A stretch of 64,000 nucleotides of DNA from CADEED01 sp043747875 (GTDB lineage: Bacteria; Pseudomonadota; Gammaproteobacteria; Steroidobacterales; Steroidobacteraceae). Within the stretch, counting starts at the first letter, position 1. The number at the start of each line of letters is the position of its first letter. A model generated the notes under the pieces. That model made no database searches. It was not told where the DNA came from and worked only from the letters and a program-made list of their open reading frames with translations. The DNA lies in NCBI GenBank assembly GCA_043747875.1, contig JAYTOI010000049.1, forward strand, positions 1 through 64,000, in the 5' to 3' direction. Below, piece after piece: positions 17,644-26,079 of the stretch. The position numbers and the translations under genes were made by a program.

Positions 17644-18852
17644 TCAACGCTTGTTCAGAGTCGAGGCGCTGCGCCACGCATCAATAATAGTCCGCGCGAC
17701 GTGATCCCAGGTGCGTTCGGTGACCAGCTTGGTGAATGCGCGGTCGGCGATCTCGCGCCGCAGCGACGCGGACTCGACCAGCGCCGCGAGCGCCTTGCCG
17801 CAGCCCGCGGCATCCAGCGGCTCGAACAACAGCGCGGTGTCGCCGCTGCGGTGCACGTCGAGGATCGGCGGCAACGCCGGCATCGCCAGCGGAATCCGCA
17901 GGCCCATCATCTCGAACATCACGATGGGTGAGCCGAACACATTGGAGTGCGGCAGCACGCCGATGTCGAACGTGCCGATGTAGTCGTACACGGCGGCGCG
18001 CGGCACGGCGCCCGTCAACACGACGGCCTTCTCGAGCGGTGTGCCGAGCACTTTCGCCTGCAGCTCGGCGGCGGCGGGGCCCGCACCGACCAGGCATAGC
18101 TTCACGTTGAACTGCGTGCGCAGCTGCGCGAACACGTCGACGAGGAAATCGAGCCGGTCCCAGACGTCGAACCAGCCCGCGAATCCGATCACGAGTTCGT
18201 CGGGCGCGAAGCCGAGCTCGGCGCGCACGGTGGCGCGCTCGCGCGCGTTGCGGATGCGTCCGACGTCGAAGCCGTTGGGTACGACGGCGAGCCGGCGCCG
18301 GTCCAGCCCGGCCTGCACGGCGCGCTCGCCGAGATACGAGGACACGGGTTGGACCAGCGCGCAGCGGCGGAACAGGTGGCGCTCGAACGCCGCGCACAGT
18401 CGCGGGAACGACTGCTTGCGCGCGCGATTCGGGATGCCGCTGACCTCGTTGGCCTCGAGCAGGAAGCTCACGCCCGCGCGCCGCGCGGCCCAGGCGCCGG
18501 CGAGTAGATAGAACGCGTAGCGCTCGAACACCAGGTCGTACTTGCGCGCGCGCAACGCGCGGCGCAGCCGCAGTGTGGCCGGCAGGTTGTAGGAGATCTC
18601 GAGCAGCTCGAACACGAAGTCCGGCAGGTGTTTGCTCATCATCTTCCACACGGACGACCAGCCGCGCGTCTGCTGCCTGGCCTTGTCGACGGGGATGCTC
18701 GCGGCCGGGTCGAAAGGATCGACGCCCGGCGGGGACAGTACGTCCACCGTGTGTCCCGCCGCGCGCAGTGCGGTGACGATGCTCACGATGTGGTTGCCCT
18801 CCGCGCCGCGTCCCTGGGTGCGGTGGTGATAGAGGATGGTCAGCGGCGTCAT
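17644..18852 (-). CDS. GT4-family glycosyltransferase
   Basis: A 402-residue GT-B glycosyltransferase. The N-terminal lobe starts MTPLTILYHHRTQGRGAEGN, and the C-terminal lobe shows the GT4 pattern: PNGFDVGRI, VIGFAGWFDVWDRLDFLV, GAVPRAAVYDYIGTFDIGVL, and FGSPIVMFEMMGL where the EX7E-type nucleotide-sugar site would lie. The ATG at 18852 is used because it begins the fold and overlaps the upstream gene's stop by four bases. Last gene of a five-gene overlapping minus-strand operon (23828 to 17644) for a surface glycan. Confidence 0.9.
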   Translation of the reverse strand: MTPLTILYHHRTQGRGAEGNHIVSIVTALRAAGHTVDVLSPPGVDPFDPAASIPVDKARQQTRGWSSVWKMMSKHLPDFVFELLEISYNLPATLRLRRALRARKYDLVFERYAFYLLAGAWAARRAGVSFLLEANEVSGIPNRARKQSFPRLCAAFERHLFRRCALVQPVSSYLGERAVQAGLDRRRLAVVPNGFDVGRIRNARERATVRAELGFAPDELVIGFAGWFDVWDRLDFLVDVFAQLRTQFNVKLCLVGAGPAAAELQAKVLGTPLEKAVVLTGAVPRAAVYDYIGTFDIGVLPHSNVFGSPIVMFEMMGLRIPLAMPALPPILDVHRSGDTALLFEPLDAAGCGKALAALVESASLRREIADRAFTKLVTERTWDHVARTIIDAWRSASTLNKR

Positions 18853-19964
18853 GGTTTCGACGCGCCCGTCGCGAGCTTGCGGATGATGTCGTACATCTGC
18901 CAGGCGCTCACGTATCGCAGGGTGTATCCGGCGCGATCGCGGAAGTCCGCTTCGAGCGCGGCCCACATGCGCTCGAGTCCGCCGTCGAGCAACTCCTGCA
19001 TCGTGTCGTCTTCCGTCCCGTGGGTATGCAGCTTCAGGAATATGTGCTGAGGTGCGCCGTCGAGACGCGGCGCAAGTCTGGGCCACAGCTTCGCCCGCAG
19101 TGCCGAGGGCGGCGCGTCGGCCGAGATCTCCGCGTTCTCTATCTTCGGGATCAGGCCGAGCTTGCGCTGGCGCCAGTTGAGGCCGAGCGGGCCCTGCACG
19201 ATGAGCAGTTCGTCGTCCGTGCCCCAGGCGCCGACCGCGACGTCTCGCCCGGTGTCGTGTGATTTACGCTCCCCGGCCCGGCCGCGCGCGAAGTAGATAG
19301 AGTTGATCTTGCGGGTCTGGGTATCGCTGGGCGCCGACGGCAGGGTGAAATCCACGCGGCAGCCGCTCTCGACCAGCACCTGCAGCTCGTTGTCGACGCC
19401 GCACCAGCGGCCGTCGGGTCGCGAGTTGTCGAGCGCCCAGTTGCCGTGCACGAAGCACCAGGGCACCGCGCCGCCTTCTTCGCGCAGCAGTCCATGGCGC
19501 GTGCGCAGCGTGCGCACGAAGTCGGCCAGCGTCACGCGCAGCGTGTCGGCGGTGTCGTGGTCGTGGTGGAAGTGCACGTCCACGTCGCCGAACCCGCGCC
19601 GGGTCAGATCCGCGAGGTGGTCGAGCAGTTCAGGATCGTATTCCTCGATTGGGTAAAAGAAGGTGTGGCAGGGATGGCGGCCGACGCTGTCGACGTGCTT
19701 GCCGGCGATGACTGGATAGGTGTCCATCCAGCGCTGCACGCGTGCGTGCGCCTTCTCGCGGCTGGCGCCGCCGCCGTAGGGCTCGTAATGGTCCGCGACG
19801 CATACATAGAGCGTGGTGCCGGGTTCGATGGGGCGTGTGCGCCGCGCGCGCTGCGCGATATACGAAGACAGCCAATAATTCATGTTGCGCGCGCGGATGC
19901 CCCACGCCACCACGGCGGCAGCCAGTACCGCCGCAAGCAATCCACCTGCCAGGATCCACATCAT
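18849..19964 (-). CDS. polysaccharide-deacetylase-like membrane-anchored protein
   Basis: A 371-residue protein with one N-terminal helix (WILAGGLLAAVLAAAVVAWG) and an extracytoplasmic domain. It has several His/Asp-rich segments suggestive of a metal site: VCVADHYEPYGGG, DVDVHFHHDHDTADTL, FVHGNWALDNS and FLKLHTHGTEDD. The order resembles NodB-type polysaccharide deacetylases but is not a textbook match, so the assignment is tentative. It overlaps both neighbours by a few bases (TGATG upstream, ATGA downstream), so it belongs to the glycan operon. The frame is open far upstream but inside another gene. Confidence 0.6.
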   Translation of the reverse strand: MMWILAGGLLAAVLAAAVVAWGIRARNMNYWLSSYIAQRARRTRPIEPGTTLYVCVADHYEPYGGGASREKAHARVQRWMDTYPVIAGKHVDSVGRHPCHTFFYPIEEYDPELLDHLADLTRRGFGDVDVHFHHDHDTADTLRVTLADFVRTLRTRHGLLREEGGAVPWCFVHGNWALDNSRPDGRWCGVDNELQVLVESGCRVDFTLPSAPSDTQTRKINSIYFARGRAGERKSHDTGRDVAVGAWGTDDELLIVQGPLGLNWRQRKLGLIPKIENAEISADAPPSALRAKLWPRLAPRLDGAPQHIFLKLHTHGTEDDTMQELLDGGLERMWAALEADFRDRAGYTLRYVSAWQMYDIIRKLATGASKP

Positions 19965-21121
19965 CAACGCACCGCCTTGGTCCACAGCGGCGTCTGTGAG
20001 CCCCGCAGGAAACGCAACAGACCGCCGGCCGCCGCCGCGTTCATCGCGACGAAATAGAATGGCACGTAGAAGAGGGCGCCGCGCCGTCCGCGCGCGTTCA
20101 GCCACCAGCCCAGGCCCGCGAGCGCATAGAAGAAAATCTGCGCGGCGAACAGCAGGTTGTAAGGCGTCGTCCGCGCCAGCAGCGCGCTGCTCACCAGCAG
20201 CCCGAGCATGAACAGCGGCATGAGCCAGCGCAGGATCTTGTGGCTGAAATATTTGAAGGTGAATACGCCGGAGCCGAACACGGTGCGCCACTCGCCGAAC
20301 GTGTTCTGCAACCCGCCGGCGATCATGCGCACTTTGACGTTGAAATCCTCGCCGATGGTGAACGAGCCTTCTTCGGTTGCGGTGGCGGCCGGCTCGTAGA
20401 CCAGTCGCAGGCCGCGCTCGACCAGGCGCAGCGTGAGGTGCATGTCGTCGTTCACCACGTGCCGCGGTATCGGCGCGTATTGCGCTCGCCGCAGAGCGAA
20501 GATCTCGCCGTCGGCCGCGACGGTGCCACCGAGTCTGCTTTCTGCGGTCTTGATCAGCGACTCGTAACGCCAGTACAGCCCGTCGCCCGCGGCCGCCGCA
20601 CGTTCGCGAGTTTCGAAGATCTTCTTCGCGCCGGTGACGCCGCCTACGCCTAAGTCCTCGAGCGGCGCGACCAGACGCTCGATTGCATCGATGGAATAGA
20701 AATTGTTTGCGTCGGAAAGTACGACCACGTCGGCATCGGTGGCCGCGACCGCGCGGTTGAGCGCCGCGCCCTTGCCGCGCCGCTCGGGCTCGTGCAGGCA
20801 CGTCACGCGCGCATCGCCGAAGTCGCGCACGATGTCGGCGGTGCGGTCCGAGGATCCGTCGGCCGCCACGAGGATGGTCAACAGTTCGCGCGGATACGTG
20901 AGCGCGCGGCAGTTCTCGAGCTTGGCGCGGATCACGCGCTCCTCGTTGTACGCCGCGATGATCATCGCGACGCGCGGCAGCGCCCATGGTGTCGGGGACT
21001 GCGAAGTCGTGCGGCGCTCGCGCACCAGGCGCGCCAGCACGATCACGGCGAGTGGATAGACCGCGTAGTGATAGGCCGCGAGGCCGAAGCAGGTCCAGGC
21101 GACGATCTCGAGCGCGCTCAT
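19964..21121 (-). CDS. GT2-family membrane glycosyltransferase
   Basis: A 385-residue inner-membrane processive-type glycosyltransferase. One helix (about 5-27), then the GT-A domain: AMIIAAYNEERVIRAKLENC, AADGSSDRTADIV, VVLSDANNFYS (the DxN/DxD-like nucleotide-sugar site), GEIFALRRA, VNDDMHLTLRLVERG and the R-rich VKVRMIAGGLQN. The last ~100 residues contain three or four membrane helices. It starts at 21121, overlapping the stop of the next upstream gene by four bases. Confidence 0.9.
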   Translation of the reverse strand: MSALEIVAWTCFGLAAYHYAVYPLAVIVLARLVRERRTTSQSPTPWALPRVAMIIAAYNEERVIRAKLENCRALTYPRELLTILVAADGSSDRTADIVRDFGDARVTCLHEPERRGKGAALNRAVAATDADVVVLSDANNFYSIDAIERLVAPLEDLGVGGVTGAKKIFETRERAAAAGDGLYWRYESLIKTAESRLGGTVAADGEIFALRRAQYAPIPRHVVNDDMHLTLRLVERGLRLVYEPAATATEEGSFTIGEDFNVKVRMIAGGLQNTFGEWRTVFGSGVFTFKYFSHKILRWLMPLFMLGLLVSSALLARTTPYNLLFAAQIFFYALAGLGWWLNARGRRGALFYVPFYFVAMNAAAAGGLLRFLRGSQTPLWTKAVR

Positions 21122-22728
21122 GGCCGCACGGCCTGCTGCAGGCGGGCTTCGACCTGCGCGAGTGCCGCGGGCAGCGCCGCTGAGCCGGGGTCGTAGCGAT
21201 AACGCAGGCCGACGTGATGGATCACGAACACGGCGGCCGCGATCGGCTGCAGGGCGGCGGGCACGCGCAAGGATTCGACATAGTTCGACAACATTTCTTT
21301 TTCGGTGGCCGACCACTGGTCGTCGAACAGCGGATGCTGCACGCACTCCAGCACGTCGGCGGCGTCGCCCGTCGTGATTCGCTGGTAGATCAGGAGATAA
21401 AAGAGATCGCAGAGCGGCAGGCCCACCGGGACGCCCAGCTCCCAGTCGATGACCGCCCGCACGCTGCGATCGTGTGCGGCGATGATGAGGTTTTCGAGCT
21501 TGTAGTCGCCATGCAGCCAGACCACCGGAATCTCACAACCGTGAAGCAGTCCGCGGAAGCGCGCGCGCAGGCGCTCGAAAGTCTCCGCATGCGCCGGATA
21601 CCAGCGCTTCGCGGAGTCGAGGGCGGCACCCACGATCAGGTCAAATTCGGCGTCGGCGACCGTCAGGAGACGGCAGGACTCCTGACCGAAACTGACCAGC
21701 AGCTGGTACGCCCGGCGGATGAGCGCTGCGAAATCCTCGGTGGGCGCGTCAATGGTGGCCCCAACAATCGCTTCGTACTCGAACGCGGGCCGGCCGGCGA
21801 GCTCGATCTCGCGGGCAAGGCGCGGCACCAGGCGCGCCACTGCGAGCCCGCTGCGTGCCAGCAAATCGAGCGCGCGCACTTCGCGGCGCCGGCGCGCGAC
21901 CACGGCCGCGTCGGCCGGCACCACGAACATGGACGCGCCGAACTGCACGAAGCTCTTGCCGGGATTCACGAAGCAGCTGTCGAACTCGCGTGCCCCGAAC
22001 GCGGACAGGATGTTCGGCTGCCACGCGCCGCGACGCGCGACCAGGCCGAACGCGCCGGCGAAGATGCCGGCGGTGTGCCGCGACAGCAGCAGGCTCTTCA
22101 CGCGCTCGGAGCGGCTCCATGAATTGCGCGTCGGTCGATAGCCGCTCTGCGGCAGCATGTCGGCGATCGCGCCGCGCTCGGTCGTGAACGCCTGCCGATG
22201 CACGTCGAAGCCGCGGGCGCGCAATGCGCGCGCCGCCGGCGCGTCGGAAGCGGGCCGCGCTGCGTCGGTACGCCGTCCGCGCAGCAAGGCTCCGAAGCGC
22301 TGATACGAGGTCGGATTCGGCAGGTCCAGGTAGATAGAGGCCGAGGCGCGCGCGACCCGCGCGCATTCCCCGATCAGCGCGGGCAGCGACAGCCCGGCGG
22401 GCACGCCTGTGCCGCCGATGAAGCGGCACACCACGAGGTCGAAACTGCCGTCATCGAAGGGCAGGGGCTCGAACGGCAGGCGCGGGTCGGGTCGCCCATC
22501 GCCACGGGATTCCCTCGCCGCGACGCCGGCAGTGAATTCGGTCTGCACGGACACTGCGCCGATGCGGGTCAGCGCCGTCACGTGCTCGTGCCAGTACGCG
22601 AGGGACTCCGCATTGCGAGCCTCGTTGACCTCGACACACAACACACGCGTGTTCGGGCTCGGCGCGGGCAACAGCAGCACCCAGCCCGCGCTCGAGTCCG
22701 CGGGCAAAGCCGCGCGCAGCGGCGTCAC
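21118..22728 (-). CDS. fusion: methyltransferase-like domain + APH-type kinase domain
   Basis: A 536-residue two-part cytoplasmic protein. The N-terminal ~230 residues look like a class I SAM-dependent methyltransferase with a weak cofactor loop (PFDDGSFDLVVCRFIGGTGV, then ECARVARASASIYLDLPNP). The C-terminal ~300 residues are an aminoglycoside-phosphotransferase-like kinase, with VVWLHGDYKLENLII (Brenner motif, catalytic Asp and metal-binding Asn) and AVIDWELGVPVGLPLCD (metal-binding Asp). APH-fold kinases in glycan operons often phosphorylate small sugars or lipids. The whole is translationally coupled at both ends. Whether the methyltransferase half is active is unclear; the glycine-rich motif I is not obvious. 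Confidence 0.75.
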   Translation of the reverse strand: MTPLRAALPADSSAGWVLLLPAPSPNTRVLCVEVNEARNAESLAYWHEHVTALTRIGAVSVQTEFTAGVAARESRGDGRPDPRLPFEPLPFDDGSFDLVVCRFIGGTGVPAGLSLPALIGECARVARASASIYLDLPNPTSYQRFGALLRGRRTDAARPASDAPAARALRARGFDVHRQAFTTERGAIADMLPQSGYRPTRNSWSRSERVKSLLLSRHTAGIFAGAFGLVARRGAWQPNILSAFGAREFDSCFVNPGKSFVQFGASMFVVPADAAVVARRRREVRALDLLARSGLAVARLVPRLAREIELAGRPAFEYEAIVGATIDAPTEDFAALIRRAYQLLVSFGQESCRLLTVADAEFDLIVGAALDSAKRWYPAHAETFERLRARFRGLLHGCEIPVVWLHGDYKLENLIIAAHDRSVRAVIDWELGVPVGLPLCDLFYLLIYQRITTGDAADVLECVQHPLFDDQWSATEKEMLSNYVESLRVPAALQPIAAAVFVIHHVGLRYRYDPGSAALPAALAQVEARLQQAVRP

Positions 22729-23828
22729 GCCGGGCCCGCGCCGGCGCCATAGAGGCGCTCGTAGCCCGACACCATCGCGTCCATGCTGAACAGCGCGGCG
22801 ACGCGCTCGAAGCCGGCGCGACCCATGACCTCGGCGGCGGCGCGTTCCGTGACGATGCGCGTCAACGCACCAGCGAGACCCGCGACGTCGCGCGACTCGA
22901 CCAGGATGCCCGTGGCGCCATCGGCCACTGTGTTCGGAATGCCGCCGACGCGCGTCGCGACCACGGGCAGCGCCGCGCGCATGGCTTCGAGCACGGCCAT
23001 CGGAATTCCTTCCGAGATGGACGCGAGCACGAATGCATCCGCGGCGCCGAGCAGGGCATCGGTGTCCGAGCGGAAGCCAGCGAAGTCGACCTGCTTCGCG
23101 ACGCCGAGCTGCGCGGCCTGCTGTTCGAGGCGCGCGCGCTCCGGGCCGTCACCGACGATGCGCAGGCTGACTTGCGGATGCGCGGCGACCACTTGCGCGA
23201 ATGCCTCCAGCAACATTCCGACGTTCTTGACCGCCGCGAGCCTGCCGACGGTGATGAATCGCACCGGGCGCGCACCGTGCGTGGACAGCGGTCGCACCGG
23301 CGGCGCGCCGACCGCGATGCCGTTCGGAATCGTGACCATTGCCTCGTGCGCGATACCCACTTCAGCGCGCACGTGGGTGCGCAGTGCGTCGGACACACAG
23401 GCGATGGTGCCGCGGGGCGCCACGCGCCGCTCCAGCCAGTGCCGCAGCGCCTTCTTGAGCGCGGACCATGCGCCGGGTGGATATGCCATGTACTCGCCGT
23501 GCACCGTGTGCACGCAGACGCGTACGCGCGCGAGCCGCGCGGCGATCAGGGTGTCGAGGAATACGCCCCAGTCGTGCGTGTGGACCACGTCGACACGATT
23601 CCTTCGCAAGTATTGATAGAGGTGGCCGATGAGGCGCGGGTCGTTGCCTTCGCCCTTGCCCAGACAATCCACGGTCACGCGCGCGTCGAGGCCTTCGGCC
23701 AGCGCGCCGATGCGTTTGGCGCAGACGACGGAAACCTCGTGGCGCCGCGCGAGGGCGTTGGCGAGCACCACCACCACCCGTTCGGCCCCACCGATCTCCA
23801 GCGACTCGGTGACTTGTACGACGCGCAC
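22725..23828 (-). CDS. GT4-family glycosyltransferase
   Basis: A 367-residue GT4 enzyme. N-terminal lobe: VTESLEIGGAERVVVVLANA; middle: VHTHDWGVFLDTLIAARLA; C-terminal lobe: IPNGIAVGAPPVRP, RFITVGRLAAVKNVGMLLEA, and the EX7E-like nucleotide-sugar site in SISEGIPMAVLEAMRAALPV. The start is a GTG at 23828. First gene of the five-gene overlapping operon. Its promoter would lie in the short space toward the tRNA-Glu gene. Confidence 0.92.
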   Translation of the reverse strand: MRVVQVTESLEIGGAERVVVVLANALARRHEVSVVCAKRIGALAEGLDARVTVDCLGKGEGNDPRLIGHLYQYLRRNRVDVVHTHDWGVFLDTLIAARLARVRVCVHTVHGEYMAYPPGAWSALKKALRHWLERRVAPRGTIACVSDALRTHVRAEVGIAHEAMVTIPNGIAVGAPPVRPLSTHGARPVRFITVGRLAAVKNVGMLLEAFAQVVAAHPQVSLRIVGDGPERARLEQQAAQLGVAKQVDFAGFRSDTDALLGAADAFVLASISEGIPMAVLEAMRAALPVVATRVGGIPNTVADGATGILVESRDVAGLAGALTRIVTERAAAEVMGRAGFERVAALFSMDAMVSGYERLYGAGAGPA

Positions 23829-23979
23829 TGGCTCTTATTCGGCTTTAGTGAAAGCTCGTAACGACGGAGGCCCGCCACTCCTCAGGTTTGTGAGGAGACA
23901 GTGCAGGCAAATCCTCGATATGTAAAGGATCTAGCACGGCAAAGGTGGTACCGCGCGCACCGGACGTGCGCTCAGTAAA

Positions 23980-24055
23980 TGGCGTCCCCAGGGGGATTCG
24001 AACCCCCGTTACCGCCGTGAAAGGGCGATGTCCTGGGCCTCTAGACGATGGGGAC
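23980..24055 (-). tRNA. tRNA-Glu (anticodon TTC)
   Basis: The complement folds as tRNA-Glu: acceptor GTCCCCA pairing with TGGGGAC, D arm with CGTCTAGAGGCC, anticodon loop CTTTCAC (anticodon TTC), T arm GGGGGTTCGAATCCCCC, discriminator G and encoded CCA. It is 10 bases from tRNA-Ala and probably co-transcribed with it. Confidence 0.95.
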
Positions 24056-24065
24056 GCTGAATAGA

Positions 24066-24141
<76 letters not shown>

Positions 24142-24319
24142 ACGCGAGGCGCGGCAAATTACGGAGCCGCCTCAGGTATGTCAAGTAAACAATAGCGACT
24201 GCATCACAACGCGAATGCAGACCCATGCTGCTCGTGTTCACGCTATTGGCAGGTCGCGAGTCTCCCCGTGTCGGCGAGTGGGAACACATTGTGTTGTAAC
24301 GAAACGCCGGTTCTACTGC

Positions 24320-24410
24320 ACTCATAGCAAAGGCATACCCGTCGTGAGGCGGGGACGCAAAGCTTCCGGTCTGGAGTGTTTGAGGCTCGAGATAGCGGGG
24401 TTGCCGGCAG
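24320..24410 (+). ncRNA. cyclic di-GMP riboswitch (GEMM-I)
   Basis: Three conserved blocks of the GEMM-I aptamer occur in order and spacing: AAAGGCATACC, then a stem capped by GTGA with GGGACGCAAAGCTTCCGG (joining region and second stem), and AGATAGCGGGGTTGCCGG closing the fold. The match to the Vibrio GEMM consensus (GGGACGCAAAGCCTCCGG; GTAGCGGGGTTACCG) is near perfect, and the GTGA loop fits the tetraloop-receptor contact. It lies 88 bases upstream of the lipoprotein start at 24498, so it should control that gene and probably the beta-helix gene after it. The expression platform was not resolved. Confidence 0.93.
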
Positions 24411-24497
24411 CGATCAGCGCGCATGCGCTCGTGCCGTCATTCCTCCGCCGCCCCCAAATGCTTCGGGACTTTTAACGGGCTGTTGAAGGACCGAACA

Positions 24498-26006
24498 ATG
24501 CAGATTTGCGGCAAGGACGTAGCGCTGGCGCTCGTAAGCGTATTCGCACTCGCGGGTTGCGGGTCGGAGGCGACACAGGATGCGGCAGGCACGAGCAACC
24601 TACCGCCGATCATCACCGGCACCCCGCCCACCACGTTGGCCGCGGGCACTCCGTATTACTTCGCGCCGCAGGCCGCAGATCCGGATGGCGATCCGCTGAC
24701 CTTCGCCGCCACCAACCTGCCCGCGTGGGCCCACATCAACGTGCAGACCGGCGTCGTCACGGGCACCCCCGCCGAGGCGGATGTCGGCATGTCGAGCATG
24801 ATCACGATCGGTGTGAACGACACGAAGGCGACCACGGAGTTGCCTGCGTTTCGCATTCAGGTCAGCAGCAACGTCGGCACGCCGCCGCCGGCCAATCGCG
24901 CCCCGACCATCGCGGGCACGCCGGGCACCTCGGCGACCGTCGGCCTGACGTATACGTTCACCCCGGTGGGCGAAGACCCGGACGACGACGACATCACGTT
25001 CACGATCCAGAACAAGCCCACCTGGGCGACCTTCACGCCGGACACCGGCCAGCTCTCGGGCACGCCCGCGGCCGGCAACGTCGGCACCACCAGCGACATC
25101 ATCATCAGCGTCACCGACGAGATCGCGACCACGTCGCTGCCGGCGTTCAACCTCACGGTCGCCGCCGCGCCGACCACGCCGCCCGTCAACCGCGTGCCAG
25201 TCATCAGCGGCGCGCCGGCGACCACCGTGGTCGCGGGCAGCGCATACAGCTTCCGCCCCGTGGCCAGCGATCCGGACGGCAACGCGATCACGTTCTCGAT
25301 CCAGAACCAGCCTTCCTGGGCGACGTTCAGCACGAGCACCGGCAGGCTGAATGGCACGCCGACCACCGCCAATGTCGGCACGTCCGCGCGCATCACCATC
25401 ACCGTGGCCGATGCCTCGCTGTCCGCGTCGCTGCCGTCGTTCACCATCCAGGTGACGGCGCCGGCGAATCGCGCTCCGACCATCTCGGGCACACCGGCGC
25501 CGTCGGTGAACGTCGGGTCTAACTACATCTTCCAGCCGAGCGCGTCCGACCCGGACGGCAACCCGCTGACGTTCAGCGTGACCAACCTGCCGGCCTGGGC
25601 CACGTTCAACACGGCGACCGGCGTGCTGTCCGGCACGCCCGCGGCCGCCCACGCCGGCACGTATTCGAACATCACGATCTCCGTGTCGGACGGCGCCGCG
25701 CTCGCCGCGCTGCCGGCGTTCGCGATCACCGTTTCGCAGGTCGCGACCGGATCGGCGACGGTGCGCTGGACCGCGCCGACCACGAACACCGACGGATCGT
25801 CGCTCGCCAATCTCACCGGCTTTCGCATCACGTACGGCCGCAGCGCGACCACGCTGAGTCAGTCGGTCACGGTCAACAGCGCGAGCGCCACGTCGTTCAC
25901 CGTCACGGATCTCGCGACCGGCGCGTGGTATTTCGCGGTGTCGGCCCTCAACGCGGACGGCGCGCCGAGCGCGCCGTCCAACGTTGCGACCAAGACTATC
26001 CAGTAG
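24498..26006 (+). CDS. lipoprotein with tandem Ig-like (He_PIG) domains and FN3
   Basis: A 502-residue surface protein. A lipoprotein signal ends in FALAGCGS. Four repeats of about 95 residues follow, each with PxIxGTP, DPDGDPLTF or DPDGNAITF, LPAWAxFxxxTGxLSGTP and ATLPAFxI(T)V motifs, typical of putative Ig (He_PIG) cadherin-like domains. The last ~85 residues (VRWTAPTTNTDGSSLANLTG, ending AVSALNADGAPSAPSNVATK) form a fibronectin type III domain. The ATG at 24498 follows an AAGGA element. It sits directly under the cyclic di-GMP riboswitch, so a matrix or adhesion role is likely. Confidence 0.85.
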   Translation: MQICGKDVALALVSVFALAGCGSEATQDAAGTSNLPPIITGTPPTTLAAGTPYYFAPQAADPDGDPLTFAATNLPAWAHINVQTGVVTGTPAEADVGMSSMITIGVNDTKATTELPAFRIQVSSNVGTPPPANRAPTIAGTPGTSATVGLTYTFTPVGEDPDDDDITFTIQNKPTWATFTPDTGQLSGTPAAGNVGTTSDIIISVTDEIATTSLPAFNLTVAAAPTTPPVNRVPVISGAPATTVVAGSAYSFRPVASDPDGNAITFSIQNQPSWATFSTSTGRLNGTPTTANVGTSARITITVADASLSASLPSFTIQVTAPANRAPTISGTPAPSVNVGSNYIFQPSASDPDGNPLTFSVTNLPAWATFNTATGVLSGTPAAAHAGTYSNITISVSDGAALAALPAFAITVSQVATGSATVRWTAPTTNTDGSSLANLTGFRITYGRSATTLSQSVTVNSASATSFTVTDLATGAWYFAVSALNADGAPSAPSNVATKTIQ

Positions 26007-26079
26007 CGCACTCATGACAGCTCACGTGACAGACCAGGCTTCTTCGACGTCTCGCAATCAACCGCGCAAGGTATCGCTC

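Noticed and set aside
24600..26015. Minus-strand frame (471 codons) opposite the Ig-domain lipoprotein
   Set aside because: Arg/Gly-rich shadow of the repeats; the plus strand has a lipobox, ordered domains and a riboswitch.
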